64,000 nucleotides of DNA, taken from contig CAISPO010000003.1 in assembly GCA_903887415.1 (NCBI GenBank), positions 179,150-243,149 of the forward strand. Reading direction: 5' to 3'. Both the position numbers and the translations under genes were made by a program. The notes below the pieces were generated by a model. It was not told the DNA's origin, did not search any database, and saw only the letters and a list, made by a program, of their open reading frames with translations. Source of the stretch: an uncultured Bacteroidota bacterium. Its GTDB lineage: Bacteria; Bacteroidota; Bacteroidia; Chitinophagales; Chitinophagaceae. Numbering within the stretch: the stretch's first letter is position 1; every line of letters begins with the position of its first letter. Shown piece by piece: positions 29,768 through 39,401 of this stretch.

Positions 29768-30703
29768 ATGATCATTAAGCCCGGAACAATTATGGATTCA
29801 AATTTCTTAAGCCTTTTAGTACACCCTATATACAAGACACCCCTCCAATACGATCAGGCCTCCGGCCAGATTATTGATAATATCCATAACGACCGCTTTA
29901 CGGTAAAGGAAAATGTCCCTATGCTCCTGACCGCTGTGGAGGAAGCGGCCCTGATCCAAACAGAACAGCACAAAGAAGCAGGCAGCACATTCCACTACAA
30001 AGAGCATTACCAGCACGATGCTGAGACCTACGACTATTTTAAGATAACCGGAAATCCGATAGAGAAGGAAGAGCATAACCGCCTGCACCAATACATTTTA
30101 TCAGAGATCCCAGCCAGCGCCTCGTGGATACTGGATACCGGCTGTGGCGGCGGCTGGCTGGCCGGTGCGCTGAAAAATAAAAACAAGAATGTGATCTCGA
30201 TGGATATATCAGATATCAACCCCATCAAAGCCACTAAAAACACACCCTACCCCACTCACTACGGCCTCGTTGCCGATGTATATGAACTGCCTATCAAAGA
30301 TGCTTCTATAGACTGTATCGTAGCATCTGAGATCATAGAGCACGTCAGCGACCCAAAACGTTTCCTGGGCGCTCTGTTCTCAGCACTAAAGCCCGGCGGA
30401 AAAATAATAGTCACAACCCCCTACAATGAGCGGATACTCGAATCCTTATGTATCCACTGCAACCACTTGACTCCGCACAACGCACACCTGCATTCCTTCA
30501 CCGAAGCATCAATACAAAAATGCATCCCGCCCGGCGCTAAAAGCTCTAAAACAGTAATATTCAATAACAAAGTGCTTGTCCGCCTTGGCCTGCAGCGGCT
30601 GCTTGGCTTTTTGCCACTTGGTTTATACAAAGGCATTGACGGCATCAGTAATGCGCTTACAAAGAAAAGGGCTTACCGCCTCATGCTGGTTTTTGAGAAA
30701 TGA
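29768..30703 (+). CDS. SAM-dependent methyltransferase with N-terminal Trm112-like domain
   Basis: A 311-residue cytosolic protein. Residues 10-60 (LLVHPIYKTPLQYDQASGQIIDNIHNDRFTVKENVPMLL) follow the Trm112/UPF0434 pattern (LL.CP.CK.PL.Y....LI......YPI..GIP.LL) but the zinc-binding Cys are replaced. A Rossmann methyltransferase domain follows: ILDTGCGGGWLAGALKNKN (motif I, about 116-134), VISMDIS, VADVYELPIKDASIDCIVASEIIEHVSDPKRFLGALFSALKPGGKIIVTTPY. The substrate is unknown. ATG 29768 is the first start after a -7-like TAAATTTG (29748-29755); ATG 29792 (MDSNFLSLLV) is equally plausible, and TTG 29753 is not. Divergent from rocD. Confidence 0.82.
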   Translation: MIIKPGTIMDSNFLSLLVHPIYKTPLQYDQASGQIIDNIHNDRFTVKENVPMLLTAVEEAALIQTEQHKEAGSTFHYKEHYQHDAETYDYFKITGNPIEKEEHNRLHQYILSEIPASASWILDTGCGGGWLAGALKNKNKNVISMDISDINPIKATKNTPYPTHYGLVADVYELPIKDASIDCIVASEIIEHVSDPKRFLGALFSALKPGGKIIVTTPYNERILESLCIHCNHLTPHNAHLHSFTEASIQKCIPPGAKSSKTVIFNNKVLVRLGLQRLLGFLPLGLYKGIDGISNALTKKRAYRLMLVFEK

Positions 30704-30747
30704 TTTTATCGGGGGTGATGTCAAACAACAACGCTTAACTGGCAAAG

Positions 30748-30780
30748 AAAAGGCGCTAACCCGTAGGATCAGCGCCTTTT
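30748..30780. terminator. Bidirectional terminator between methyltransferase and OmpA-family genes
   Basis: aaaaggcgct (30748-30757) pairs perfectly with agcgcctttt (30771-30780); A and T runs flank the stem on both sides and the genes converge on it. Confidence 0.8.
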
Positions 30781-30795
30781 ATATTATTACCCTAT

Positions 30796-32613
30796 TTACT
30801 TGCTTATCGGCATCAGCAGGTGCATTTCTATACGCCTGTTCTTAGCCCTGTTTTCCTCTGTTTTGTTATCGATGATCGGCTCTGTTTTACCCATGCCGCT
30901 GATATCTATCCTGCTCTTATCTACGCCCTTGTATATCAGGTATCTTTCCACTGATTTCGCACGATTGAAAGACAGCACCATATTCTTCTGGTCTGTGCCC
31001 TTATTATCCGTATGGCCACTGATAAAAATGACCAGGTCCTTGTTCTTTCTCAGGTCCTCGGCAGCTTCATCCAATATCGGGAAATCGCGGTCAGCTATAT
31101 CAGCCTTGCCTGTTTTGAAATTGATTACGTTCCTGGAAAGCTCTATGTGGTGTATCGCAGCTTCCGCCGGCGGGGCTGTTGTTGCTGGCCCTGAAATAGA
31201 TGCTATCACTGATTTCCTGTACGACGAGCTGTCTTTACAGCCGTGGTATTGCGGGAACCCGGCTTCATTCGGGCACCAGTCATCCTTATCCGGAACGCCG
31301 TCATTATCCGCGTCCGGGCAGCCGTGCGTAGCCCATGGCCCTTTCTCCAGCGGGCACAGATCCACCTGCACCAGTCCCCTGCTGCCTTCATCCCTTACAT
31401 CCGGCACACCATCTCCGTCAGCATCGGGGCAACCATTTGCATCCCTGCTGCCAAAGGTGTGCGGGCAATCGTCAAACTTATCCGGGATACCGTCATTGTC
31501 AAAATCCGGGCAACCGTTAAACTGGGCTAAGCCTGGCTCTGTGGGGCATTCGTCCTTTGAATCCGGCACACCATCTCCATCCATATCCGGGAATCCGCCA
31601 AAATAATAACGGAGGCCAACATTTATTCCGTAGGATTGTACGTTATTACTTGCCAGCAATGCATTGATGGAGTTATACGACCCTACTTTATCTGTCAGCA
31701 TTCCGTTATTGGAATTTTTAAACGTCATATTGGTATAATAGCCCCCAAGGTCAATAGCAAGATGATAGTCCAATTGGTAGGAAAACGCCAGGCGGGCGAT
31801 AAGTCCCAGATTAATGGATTGCGTGTAGTTTGAACTGCCACTCTTGTTTGTAACTTCCTTATTTAACCCAACGTTATAACCGTTCTGATTTTTTAGATTA
31901 AAATAAGCGGAAGTATCTCCGCCTGGATTGTGCAGGCCAAAATTCGCCTTAGTGATCAGCCAATCATTAGGGGCGCAACCATTGGGGCTTGCATCATAAA
32001 CATAATGATCCCCATTGTTCTGATACGCTGCCTCGTAGTCAAACGAAGCATTCGAATTACTATAGGAATTTTTCGTAGCGACACTTATCAGTCCACCAAG
32101 ATCAGCATTGATGCCCACTTTCTTACCCAATTGGTGTTTGAACTTCAGTAAGATGGGAATATTAACGTTTGTAGCCTTTATGCTTTCTGTTATTTTGCTC
32201 TTTGCAGTTATGATCTGCCGGAAAGTATCATTTTTAAAATCAGTTGATTGGTATTCGACGCGAAAATTATCCATCGTCAGGTCGCCCGTTTGCTGAAAAT
32301 AGGAAATGCCAAGCCCTACGCCAAACATACGGTTATTGTCAAAAAAATAACCGCCAGTCAATTCACCTCCACGCGAATGCGTGGTACCACCAAATTGGGG
32401 AGTAGCTACACCTTTGTCGCTTATAAGTAACGGGTATATATTTGATAAATTAGCCAATTTAGCTGTTTCTGTAAGCCAGCCCTCCATATAGTTCAGGTCC
32501 AGGCAAAACCTGGGTAGTTGCTGGTCGGGTGTTTTAAGGTGCATAAGGCTATCTTGTGCAAACCCTTTAAAAATTGAAATTGATGCGATGAGCACTAAAA
32601 GTATCTTTTTCAT
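30796..32613 (-). CDS. OmpA-family outer-membrane protein with thrombospondin type 3 repeats
   Basis: A 605-residue protein. A signal peptide (MKKILLVLIASISIFKGFAQ) leads into a beta-barrel-like domain (about 21-350; alternating aromatic strands such as ELTGGYFFDNNRMFGVGLGISYF and LIARLAFSYQLDYHLAIDLGGYY). Four thrombospondin-3 calcium-binding repeats follow (DMDGDGVPDSKDECP, DFDNDGIPDKFDDCP, DADGDGVPDVRD, DADNDGVPDKDDWCP). The C-terminal OmpA domain (about 490-605) has IFISGHTDNKGTDQKNMVLSFNRAKSVERYLIYKGVDKSRI and ENRAKNRRIEMHL, which binds peptidoglycan. It starts 24 bp after the giant adhesin gene ends, so both are probably one transcript; the protein may anchor or accompany the adhesin at the cell surface (inference). 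Confidence 0.92.
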   Translation of the reverse strand: MKKILLVLIASISIFKGFAQDSLMHLKTPDQQLPRFCLDLNYMEGWLTETAKLANLSNIYPLLISDKGVATPQFGGTTHSRGGELTGGYFFDNNRMFGVGLGISYFQQTGDLTMDNFRVEYQSTDFKNDTFRQIITAKSKITESIKATNVNIPILLKFKHQLGKKVGINADLGGLISVATKNSYSNSNASFDYEAAYQNNGDHYVYDASPNGCAPNDWLITKANFGLHNPGGDTSAYFNLKNQNGYNVGLNKEVTNKSGSSNYTQSINLGLIARLAFSYQLDYHLAIDLGGYYTNMTFKNSNNGMLTDKVGSYNSINALLASNNVQSYGINVGLRYYFGGFPDMDGDGVPDSKDECPTEPGLAQFNGCPDFDNDGIPDKFDDCPHTFGSRDANGCPDADGDGVPDVRDEGSRGLVQVDLCPLEKGPWATHGCPDADNDGVPDKDDWCPNEAGFPQYHGCKDSSSYRKSVIASISGPATTAPPAEAAIHHIELSRNVINFKTGKADIADRDFPILDEAAEDLRKNKDLVIFISGHTDNKGTDQKNMVLSFNRAKSVERYLIYKGVDKSRIDISGMGKTEPIIDNKTEENRAKNRRIEMHLLMPISK

Positions 32614-32637
32614 TATGATGATTTTAAAAGGCCGTGA

Positions 32638-35600
32638 TTAATTTTTTACAAAATGAGATGAAGCAATGACGCGCCCGTTATTGCGGCAGATTGCAATGAA
32701 ACTACCTTCCGGCAGATCACTGACTGAAAGCGTTACTTTGTTATCAACAAGCGCAGCAAGCGTTAGCCTCTTCCCCAGCATATCATATATTTCTACAGTC
32801 AGATTATCACTGGTGATACCTACCAGCTCAAAAGAAAGTTCGGAATGGGCAGGGTTTGGATAAACCAGCATTACAGGCGCAACGATCGCATTTGGCTTGT
32901 GCGACCCGGTTTTAGTTATATATGATTTCTGCACAAAAATATCGCCATTTATTTTTTGCCAGGTTTTCACACAAAACGTTTTGTCAGCATCTGTTATATT
33001 AACTGTTTGCCCCAAGTCATCCGTTACCCCGATAAATTCACAATCCTGATTTTTCTCAGAGTCCACCCCCTGTTTTAACGTATGAAAAGTCAGCGAATAA
33101 AGGCTGTCGTATCCCCACTGATAAGAAATTACCTTATCGGTGTCATTATAATCGCAAAATAGGGTTGTGTCGTCTTTATATAAAATCACATCGGGCTGAT
33201 AGGCGGTTTTGTATATATCAAAAGAAGCCGTTGTATCAGTGTTAAACTGGTAGGTGCCAACACTTGCACATTCTTTAAAATCTCCTACCCATACAGAATC
33301 CGTTATAAGGGGAGCAACAGATACTCCAGGATCAGTAAAACCAATCAGGCAGTTTGTTGCGAAGCCGGTCTCCATTTTTAATGAATCGCCAGCGGGAACG
33401 GTCCATATACAGGACAAGGAGGTGAGGTCGCTGTTTGAAGAACTGAAATTCTGGTATAACATCCCTTTACAGAATTTGTCCTGGCCAGGGGGGGCGGATA
33501 TTTTCGGTTTTGTTGCTGTTGGCTTTACAACCAGCTTAACGGTATCAACATTCATACAGGTTAAATTATTGGCTGTATTTGCTAACTGATAAACAAAATA
33601 CAGCGTATCCAGAGTGTGTGAATAATTGGTGGAAATAAATTGGTCTATGTTGCCGGTAAGATCGTTGTTGGAATTAGTCGTATCACTCGGAACAAGAGTG
33701 TTATTATTTACATGCACCACCCTCCATTCATAGTTGATGACGTTATCACTCACGTTTGAAGATGCAGGGTATAAAAAAGTAGCATCGCTACAGATTGAGT
33801 CAAGGTGAGAAGATTTGAGGTGCGCCGTTGGCCTTACCCAAACTGAATCTCGTTGAACAGTAGGATTAGTACAGCCATTGGCTGTTACCGTTGCAGTAAA
33901 GACGATATTCTGTGTAGAAGTAGCCGAATTGGCCAACGAATCACTGACGTGGGAGCCTGTGTCGGAAAGTATATTAAAACTTATACTGTCCGCATGTTGC
34001 ATTTGCCAAGCAAAGGAAGCGCCAGGTGTAGAGCTTGCAAGAGTTTCATTAAAATACAAATTGTTGCACGTATAATGCGGACTGACTTTTAAAACAGGTG
34101 TCGGATAAACATGATTAGTCTCAGTAAATGAATCTATACACCCTGCCAGTGTTTTGAGCGTGATCTTATATATAACAGAATGAGTAAGGCTGTCACTATT
34201 ATGAAGTTGCAAAGGATCGTTAATAGTAAACATACCAGTAGTCGTAGTATCTGCAACTGTATCGGCATTTGTAGTAATGTACCCAATTGTGCTTCTCATC
34301 CAAATAAACGAATCAAGGCCGTTTGTAGGGCTGGATAACAATTGGACGAATAGTTGGTCATTACAGATAGACGTATCTCTTACAACCAACTTCGGCGTTG
34401 GGTTTACCGTAATGGTAATTGCCACAGGGATACCAGGACAAACATTAATCGAAGGCGTAACAATGATTTGGGCAACAATTGCGCTGGTACCAGTATCCGT
34501 TACAGCAAATGACGAAATGGATGATCCTGTCCCGCTTGTAGTTGTAAGAAGCGTTGCCGGGTTCAAATTTGTCCAGCTATACGAATACACGTCGGAGAAC
34601 GCAGTGTCCGTGCCCTTGTGAAATAAAAGAGGGTAAGTCATCGAACCATTACATTCATACTGGTTTTGGCTGTCGATCACCACCGTCGCCGACGGGCGTA
34701 CAGTAATTATAAACTGCTGCGAATTTCCACCGCCATGGGGGTTCACGGTAAATGTATCTGAGAGATAAGTTGTACCGCTATTTACCACTGTGAATACTCC
34801 AATAGCACCTGATTCATCTGTTGAGCCCGAAGTACCGGCAAACCCTCCGAAATTTGGCCCTGTGAACGACCAGTCATAAGTGGTGCCGGGGATTCCGCCG
34901 GTAAACGCCACAGTATCGTAAACAAAATTATTACAAACGAGATCATTCAAACCTCCGTCCTGCAGCCCATGAATGTGGAATGCATTTACAGTAATGTTAA
35001 ACGACATTGTGCTTCCGGGGCACGCAGTATCTGTACCTAATATCCACGGCGTAACAATAAATGTGGATACTCCATTGCCTGCAGTGGTAAAAGAACCGAC
35101 AGAATCAACGCCTGATGCAGATAGCCCTGTGCCGGTGGATGTATTATTGTTGCTCCAGCTAAAAGTGTCAGTGTTATTTGAAGAAAAATGAACGATTGCC
35201 GTCATTTGCCCTTGATTGTAAGATACACTGCTAACCGGAGAAATGTTTGGCGGCGGGTTTACCGATAGCACTTCTGAAACAGTATCCGTGCATCCGTTCG
35301 CAGCAGCAACTACTGTGAGTGTGGCAGATGTGGGGTTGACCACTGATGTGTCCGTAGCAGTAAAACCCGGGAAAATGGCCGTTGTCCCAGACAAGGCCAA
35401 AGCTGTGCTTCCGCCGAAAATAGTCTGATTATCTGTCCACCAGGTGTATGTTGTTCCGGCAACTGAATTTACAAAGGGGTATTCACTGACTACTGTACCA
35501 TAGCAATAAGTCCGGTTTGAAAGGTTTGTTGTATGCGGAGTAGGATAAACAGTAATAGTAAAAGTTGAAGGGCTCACGGTGCAGGACCCAATTGAAGGAG

Positions 35601-38145
35601 CTACAGAGTAAGTTGCGATCACAGTTACATTACTTGCATTGGTAGCTGTAAAAGGAACAGTGATCGAATCTGGTGAAGACCCCGCTGCCAGGCCAACTGA
35701 AGAAGCTGTTACCAGTCCCCATGTATAACTATTCAAAGGATCGGTTGGCCCCGAAAAAGTTATACTCGCGGCAGCTCCGTTACATTTCTGTATATCTGTA
35801 GTAGTAACAGCAGGGGTTGGGTGAACCGTAATAGTTACTACACTGTCAGGGCCAGGGCAGGCACCTATAGCGGGAGTAATGGTAACATTGGCAGTTACAT
35901 CTGCATCAATCCCGTTAGTTGCATTAAACGTAATGTTAGCATTGCCTTCGCTGCCAGTTCCGGTAGCAGGATTGTCGCTTACCCATGAAAAACTTGTAAT
36001 TGACGGATCTGTTACCTTAACGAAGTTTACAACAGACGCGGCTCCATTACAAAAAGTATAGCTGCCACTGCGCACAGCCGGTGTTGGATTAACTGTTAGT
36101 GTAAACGTCAGCGGATTGCTGGTACAGGTTGTCGCCGCCGAAATAGCAATAACAGAGATCGTTGCGGCAGAATCTGTAAAGCCATTGTTTACAGGAGCGA
36201 ACGTTGGTATAGAAGATGTGCTGCCGCCGGAAGCAATTCCAATAGACGGCCTGTTATTGGTCCATGCAAAGGTTGCGGTCAGATCGCCGGAGGTAAAGCT
36301 AATGTTCTGCGGCGCGTCTCCGTTACAAAGTGGGCTGCTGCTGTTTCCAGATACCGAGATCGTAGGTAGTGGGTTCACGGTTACTGCAACCGTATTGGTA
36401 ACACCCGGGCAGCCGTTGGCAGTTGCGGTGAGTGTATAAACGCCTGAATAGTCAGTGGTTGCAGAAGGCCTTGAAGGATTGAGCGCGCCGGAACTAAATG
36501 CAGCTGGCCCTGCCCATGAATAACTGACACTTGTACCTCCGGTTACACCGCCTGAGAGGTCAAGTGCGTAACCGGTACATATGGGAGCATTGCTTGTTGG
36601 ATTTACAGCCGTCACCATAGTATTTACTGTAACAATTGCGGTAGTGGCCGTAATTGTACACGAGCCGCTAGTTGCCATAAGTGTGTAAATGCCGGCACCA
36701 TCTGTCGTTATACCATTGACAGATGCTGTTATTGAAGTAGATGAAGTGATCGCACCCGGTCCGCTCCATAGGTAAGAGGAAGCCCAGTCAGGGCCACCGG
36801 TAAGCGTTCCGTTCAGCGCTAAATTATCTCCGCTGCAGGCCGAGTTTGCACCGGTGCTGGCTGTCAGCCCATTCACAACAACACTTTGTGAATAGAAAGT
36901 ATCTGAACAACTAGTCGAAGTATTCGTTACAACCAGTGTATAAACCCCAGCCTCTGCATTTGTCATATGTGCAATGTTATTGTTGTGGTGAGTTGACCCG
37001 TAAGAATTTGGACCGCTCCACAAATAAGCATCACCAGCAGTAGGGTTTACTGACACATTAAGTGTTGCCGCCGGGCATATTGGGTTTGGTGAAGTGCTGA
37101 TCTCATAGCCGGTGGGGCTGGTTTTAACAGTAACGTCCACGGTAACAGAGCACGTAGCCGAAGCATTAGTATAAGTGATATTAGCCGTACCCGCCGATTG
37201 TCCAACAATAACACCGGATGACACGCCGACTGAAACATGCCCCGAGCCGCTGGCCCATGTTCCGCCCGTAACGAGATCGCTTAAAATAATTGACGCATCT
37301 TCACATACTGACGAACTTCCTAAAATGGATGTAGGCGTCTGGTTAACATTAACGACGGCAGTCGTATAGCAACCTGTACTGGAAAGAGCATAAGAAACAA
37401 TAGCTGCGCCCTGCGTCACTCCGGTAACGTCCCCGGTTAGGCTTGCAACCGATACCAGCGGACTGGCGCTGCTCCATGTACCAAATGTTGTTGCATCAGT
37501 CAGGTGGGTGGCATTGCCCGTGCAAACAGATAAATTTCCTAGAATATCGGTTGGGTTCGCATTAACAGTAACAACCGCACCGGCAGCGCACCCACCATTA
37601 AGTGTATAAGAAACAATAGCTGTTCCTGCACTTACTCCCGAAACAACGCCGGTCGAGCTATTAATGGTTGCAACTCCAGGAGCCGCACTGCTCCAGGTTC
37701 CCTCCAGCGTAGCATCCGTCAGGGTAATTGGTGCGCCTACACAAACCGGAACGCTCCCATTAACAATATCAACATTCGCATTCACTGTAACAGAAATATT
37801 GTAAGTAGCCGTTACACTACAGGCGCCAATACTGCCGTTACCATGCGTAACAGCAACCTGGTAAACAACTGTACCCGCACTGGTTGGCGTGGCCGTAGTA
37901 GACGAAGAATTGATATTGCTAACCCCAGTACCACTCCATACATATGAAGTAGCTCCACCAGGATCGCTATTCAGCGAAAGTGTTATGGTGTTGTTCACAC
38001 ATGTTGCTGAAACCGGGTTTAACGTACACGTTACTGTCGCATATCCCATTTTTGCGCCCGTGCAAAATACAAGCAGTAAAATAATTTTTCTAAGTAAATT
38101 TTTCTGATTCATTGGGGGAATTTTAAGTAATGTATGCTTTTTCAT
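32638..38145 (-). CDS. Giant T9SS-secreted Ig/PKD-like repeat adhesin
   Basis: An 1835-residue secreted protein. Two starts are possible: ATG 38145, or ATG 38112 which begins a compact signal peptide (MNQKNLLRKIILLLVFCTGAKMGYA). Repeats are of several kinds. Three BIG2-like units lie near 130-340 (VCVGAPITLTDATLEGTWSSAAPGVATI...). Ig-like units with YLWSGP...AGVYTLVVT occupy about 345-600. From 600 to about 1350 come eight or so PKD-like units with a PTPAV...CNGAA...FSWVSDNPATGTG pattern. A longer unique part precedes the C-terminal T9SS sorting domain (VYPNPAHSELSFEL ... LPEGSFIAICRNNGRVIASSHFVKN). A surface adhesin or structural filament is inferred. It is the first gene of a probable operon with the OmpA/TSP3 protein. 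Confidence 0.9.
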   Translation of the reverse strand: MKKHTLLKIPPMNQKNLLRKIILLLVFCTGAKMGYATVTCTLNPVSATCVNNTITLSLNSDPGGATSYVWSGTGVSNINSSSTTATPTSAGTVVYQVAVTHGNGSIGACSVTATYNISVTVNANVDIVNGSVPVCVGAPITLTDATLEGTWSSAAPGVATINSSTGVVSGVSAGTAIVSYTLNGGCAAGAVVTVNANPTDILGNLSVCTGNATHLTDATTFGTWSSASPLVSVASLTGDVTGVTQGAAIVSYALSSTGCYTTAVVNVNQTPTSILGSSSVCEDASIILSDLVTGGTWASGSGHVSVGVSSGVIVGQSAGTANITYTNASATCSVTVDVTVKTSPTGYEISTSPNPICPAATLNVSVNPTAGDAYLWSGPNSYGSTHHNNNIAHMTNAEAGVYTLVVTNTSTSCSDTFYSQSVVVNGLTASTGANSACSGDNLALNGTLTGGPDWASSYLWSGPGAITSSTSITASVNGITTDGAGIYTLMATSGSCTITATTAIVTVNTMVTAVNPTSNAPICTGYALDLSGGVTGGTSVSYSWAGPAAFSSGALNPSRPSATTDYSGVYTLTATANGCPGVTNTVAVTVNPLPTISVSGNSSSPLCNGDAPQNISFTSGDLTATFAWTNNRPSIGIASGGSTSSIPTFAPVNNGFTDSAATISVIAISAATTCTSNPLTFTLTVNPTPAVRSGSYTFCNGAASVVNFVKVTDPSITSFSWVSDNPATGTGSEGNANITFNATNGIDADVTANVTITPAIGACPGPDSVVTITVHPTPAVTTTDIQKCNGAAASITFSGPTDPLNSYTWGLVTASSVGLAAGSSPDSITVPFTATNASNVTVIATYSVAPSIGSCTVSPSTFTITVYPTPHTTNLSNRTYCYGTVVSEYPFVNSVAGTTYTWWTDNQTIFGGSTALALSGTTAIFPGFTATDTSVVNPTSATLTVVAAANGCTDTVSEVLSVNPPPNISPVSSVSYNQGQMTAIVHFSSNNTDTFSWSNNNTSTGTGLSASGVDSVGSFTTAGNGVSTFIVTPWILGTDTACPGSTMSFNITVNAFHIHGLQDGGLNDLVCNNFVYDTVAFTGGIPGTTYDWSFTGPNFGGFAGTSGSTDESGAIGVFTVVNSGTTYLSDTFTVNPHGGGNSQQFIITVRPSATVVIDSQNQYECNGSMTYPLLFHKGTDTAFSDVYSYSWTNLNPATLLTTTSGTGSSISSFAVTDTGTSAIVAQIIVTPSINVCPGIPVAITITVNPTPKLVVRDTSICNDQLFVQLLSSPTNGLDSFIWMRSTIGYITTNADTVADTTTTGMFTINDPLQLHNSDSLTHSVIYKITLKTLAGCIDSFTETNHVYPTPVLKVSPHYTCNNLYFNETLASSTPGASFAWQMQHADSISFNILSDTGSHVSDSLANSATSTQNIVFTATVTANGCTNPTVQRDSVWVRPTAHLKSSHLDSICSDATFLYPASSNVSDNVINYEWRVVHVNNNTLVPSDTTNSNNDLTGNIDQFISTNYSHTLDTLYFVYQLANTANNLTCMNVDTVKLVVKPTATKPKISAPPGQDKFCKGMLYQNFSSSNSDLTSLSCIWTVPAGDSLKMETGFATNCLIGFTDPGVSVAPLITDSVWVGDFKECASVGTYQFNTDTTASFDIYKTAYQPDVILYKDDTTLFCDYNDTDKVISYQWGYDSLYSLTFHTLKQGVDSEKNQDCEFIGVTDDLGQTVNITDADKTFCVKTWQKINGDIFVQKSYITKTGSHKPNAIVAPVMLVYPNPAHSELSFELVGITSDNLTVEIYDMLGKRLTLAALVDNKVTLSVSDLPEGSFIAICRNNGRVIASSHFVKN

Positions 38146-38284
38146 GTCTTAAGGATTTTTATAAATTGGAATGTAAACATAATAACTGGTGAATTCTAAA
38201 GCAAGGCAATAGCCATGTTTTTTTTAGGAATTAACTAAAAAATCAAATTCAAGTATTAGATTTACAGCACTTAAATTTTGCATA

Positions 38285-39316
38285 ATGAACCGGCTGATCA
38301 CCCTCTTTTTTTTCTGTTTAATGCTGAACTCTGTTAATTCTTTTTCCCAGGAATTAAAGGGTGACGTTCTTTGGGTAAATGCGTTTACTCCCGCCACAGT
38401 CAGGTTTCCTGATAAAATAACAAGTGCCATGCCCGGCTGCGATGATGGGCTGTATGTGATCACAACAAATGAAAATAAACTGGTCATAAATCCGGTAGCA
38501 GAGAAAAAACCGCCCATGTGCCGTGTGATGGTAGAAGAGGGCGGCAGAAAACACATGCTTAAGGTCTATTTCCAGGATAATGATGCCGACATAGACCTTG
38601 ACAAATCGTTCCTGGACCTGCACACTATTGATTTGCTGAAACAAAGAGTAGCGCAAGTGGAAGCTAACAAGCAAAATCAGCAAGGCGCAGGCTCCGGAGG
38701 CAAGGAAACGGTATTGCCGCCCCCGCCGCCCGTAGATCCTCCCCCACCCCCTGCGCAATCTGTTACACCGCCGCCGGTTATAAAAATAGACAGCGACTAT
38801 GATTTTGACGGGATAAAATATTCCAGGGCCCAGCTTCGCGAAGCCGCAATGACCAAAATAACCAAATTCAATCAAAACCTGGTAATATTAGCCAAGCCTG
38901 CCTCCCCGGAAAGGAAACAAACGATAATCGACAATATAATGACCTTCTTCAGGAGCGATAAAAAGGTCACTGTAGAGGTGAGGAATAAAGGCAAAGAGCC
39001 TTCCCACTATCCCATTTTAGACTACTTAAAAAGGTTCTCGAATTTATCCTATACAACAATAAATATCCAGAACAGTGAGCTGACTTTTGTGGGGAAATTT
39101 TATAAAAATGAAGATGGAACCTATCGGGGAATAGTAGTAGCTCAGCAAACGTTTACTGCTTATAATGAACGTGGGGTAGCTTACACGGACGTTACCACAA
39201 AAGACTATGAAATAAAGGTTAAGGTGATCGAGCAATATAAAGACGGGGAAGTACGAAAATTCATAGATGTTTTCCTCGGCAATATTTCGATAACGGAGGA
39301 TAAAAAACAACAGTAG
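38285..39316 (+). CDS. Secreted protein of unknown function with Pro-rich linker
   Basis: A 343-residue protein with a signal peptide (MNRLITLFFFCLMLNSVNSFSQ). An N-terminal beta-rich domain (about 23-115; GDVLWVNAFTPATVRFPDKITSAMPGCDDGLYVITTNENKLVINP) is vaguely like the N-terminal part of TraN/VirB9-type proteins, a resemblance I cannot confirm. A linker of Pro runs follows (LPPPPPVDPPPPPAQS, about 140-165). The C-terminal module (about 175-340) contains REAAMTKITKFNQNLVILAKPASPERKQTIIDNIMTFF, HYPILDYLKRFSN and a beta-rich end, and looks like the N-terminal module of the next protein. The two genes are 85 bp apart on the same strand, so they may be cotranscribed. Divergent from the giant adhesin gene. 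Confidence 0.78.
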   Translation: MNRLITLFFFCLMLNSVNSFSQELKGDVLWVNAFTPATVRFPDKITSAMPGCDDGLYVITTNENKLVINPVAEKKPPMCRVMVEEGGRKHMLKVYFQDNDADIDLDKSFLDLHTIDLLKQRVAQVEANKQNQQGAGSGGKETVLPPPPPVDPPPPPAQSVTPPPVIKIDSDYDFDGIKYSRAQLREAAMTKITKFNQNLVILAKPASPERKQTIIDNIMTFFRSDKKVTVEVRNKGKEPSHYPILDYLKRFSNLSYTTINIQNSELTFVGKFYKNEDGTYRGIVVAQQTFTAYNERGVAYTDVTTKDYEIKVKVIEQYKDGEVRKFIDVFLGNISITEDKKQQ

Positions 39317-39401
39317 CGGGCAACTACTATTTATCAATTCCTGAATGCAACTGTAGATAACCTACCAAAAGCGCATTTTATTGGTTTAATTCGTATGAAA
39401 C

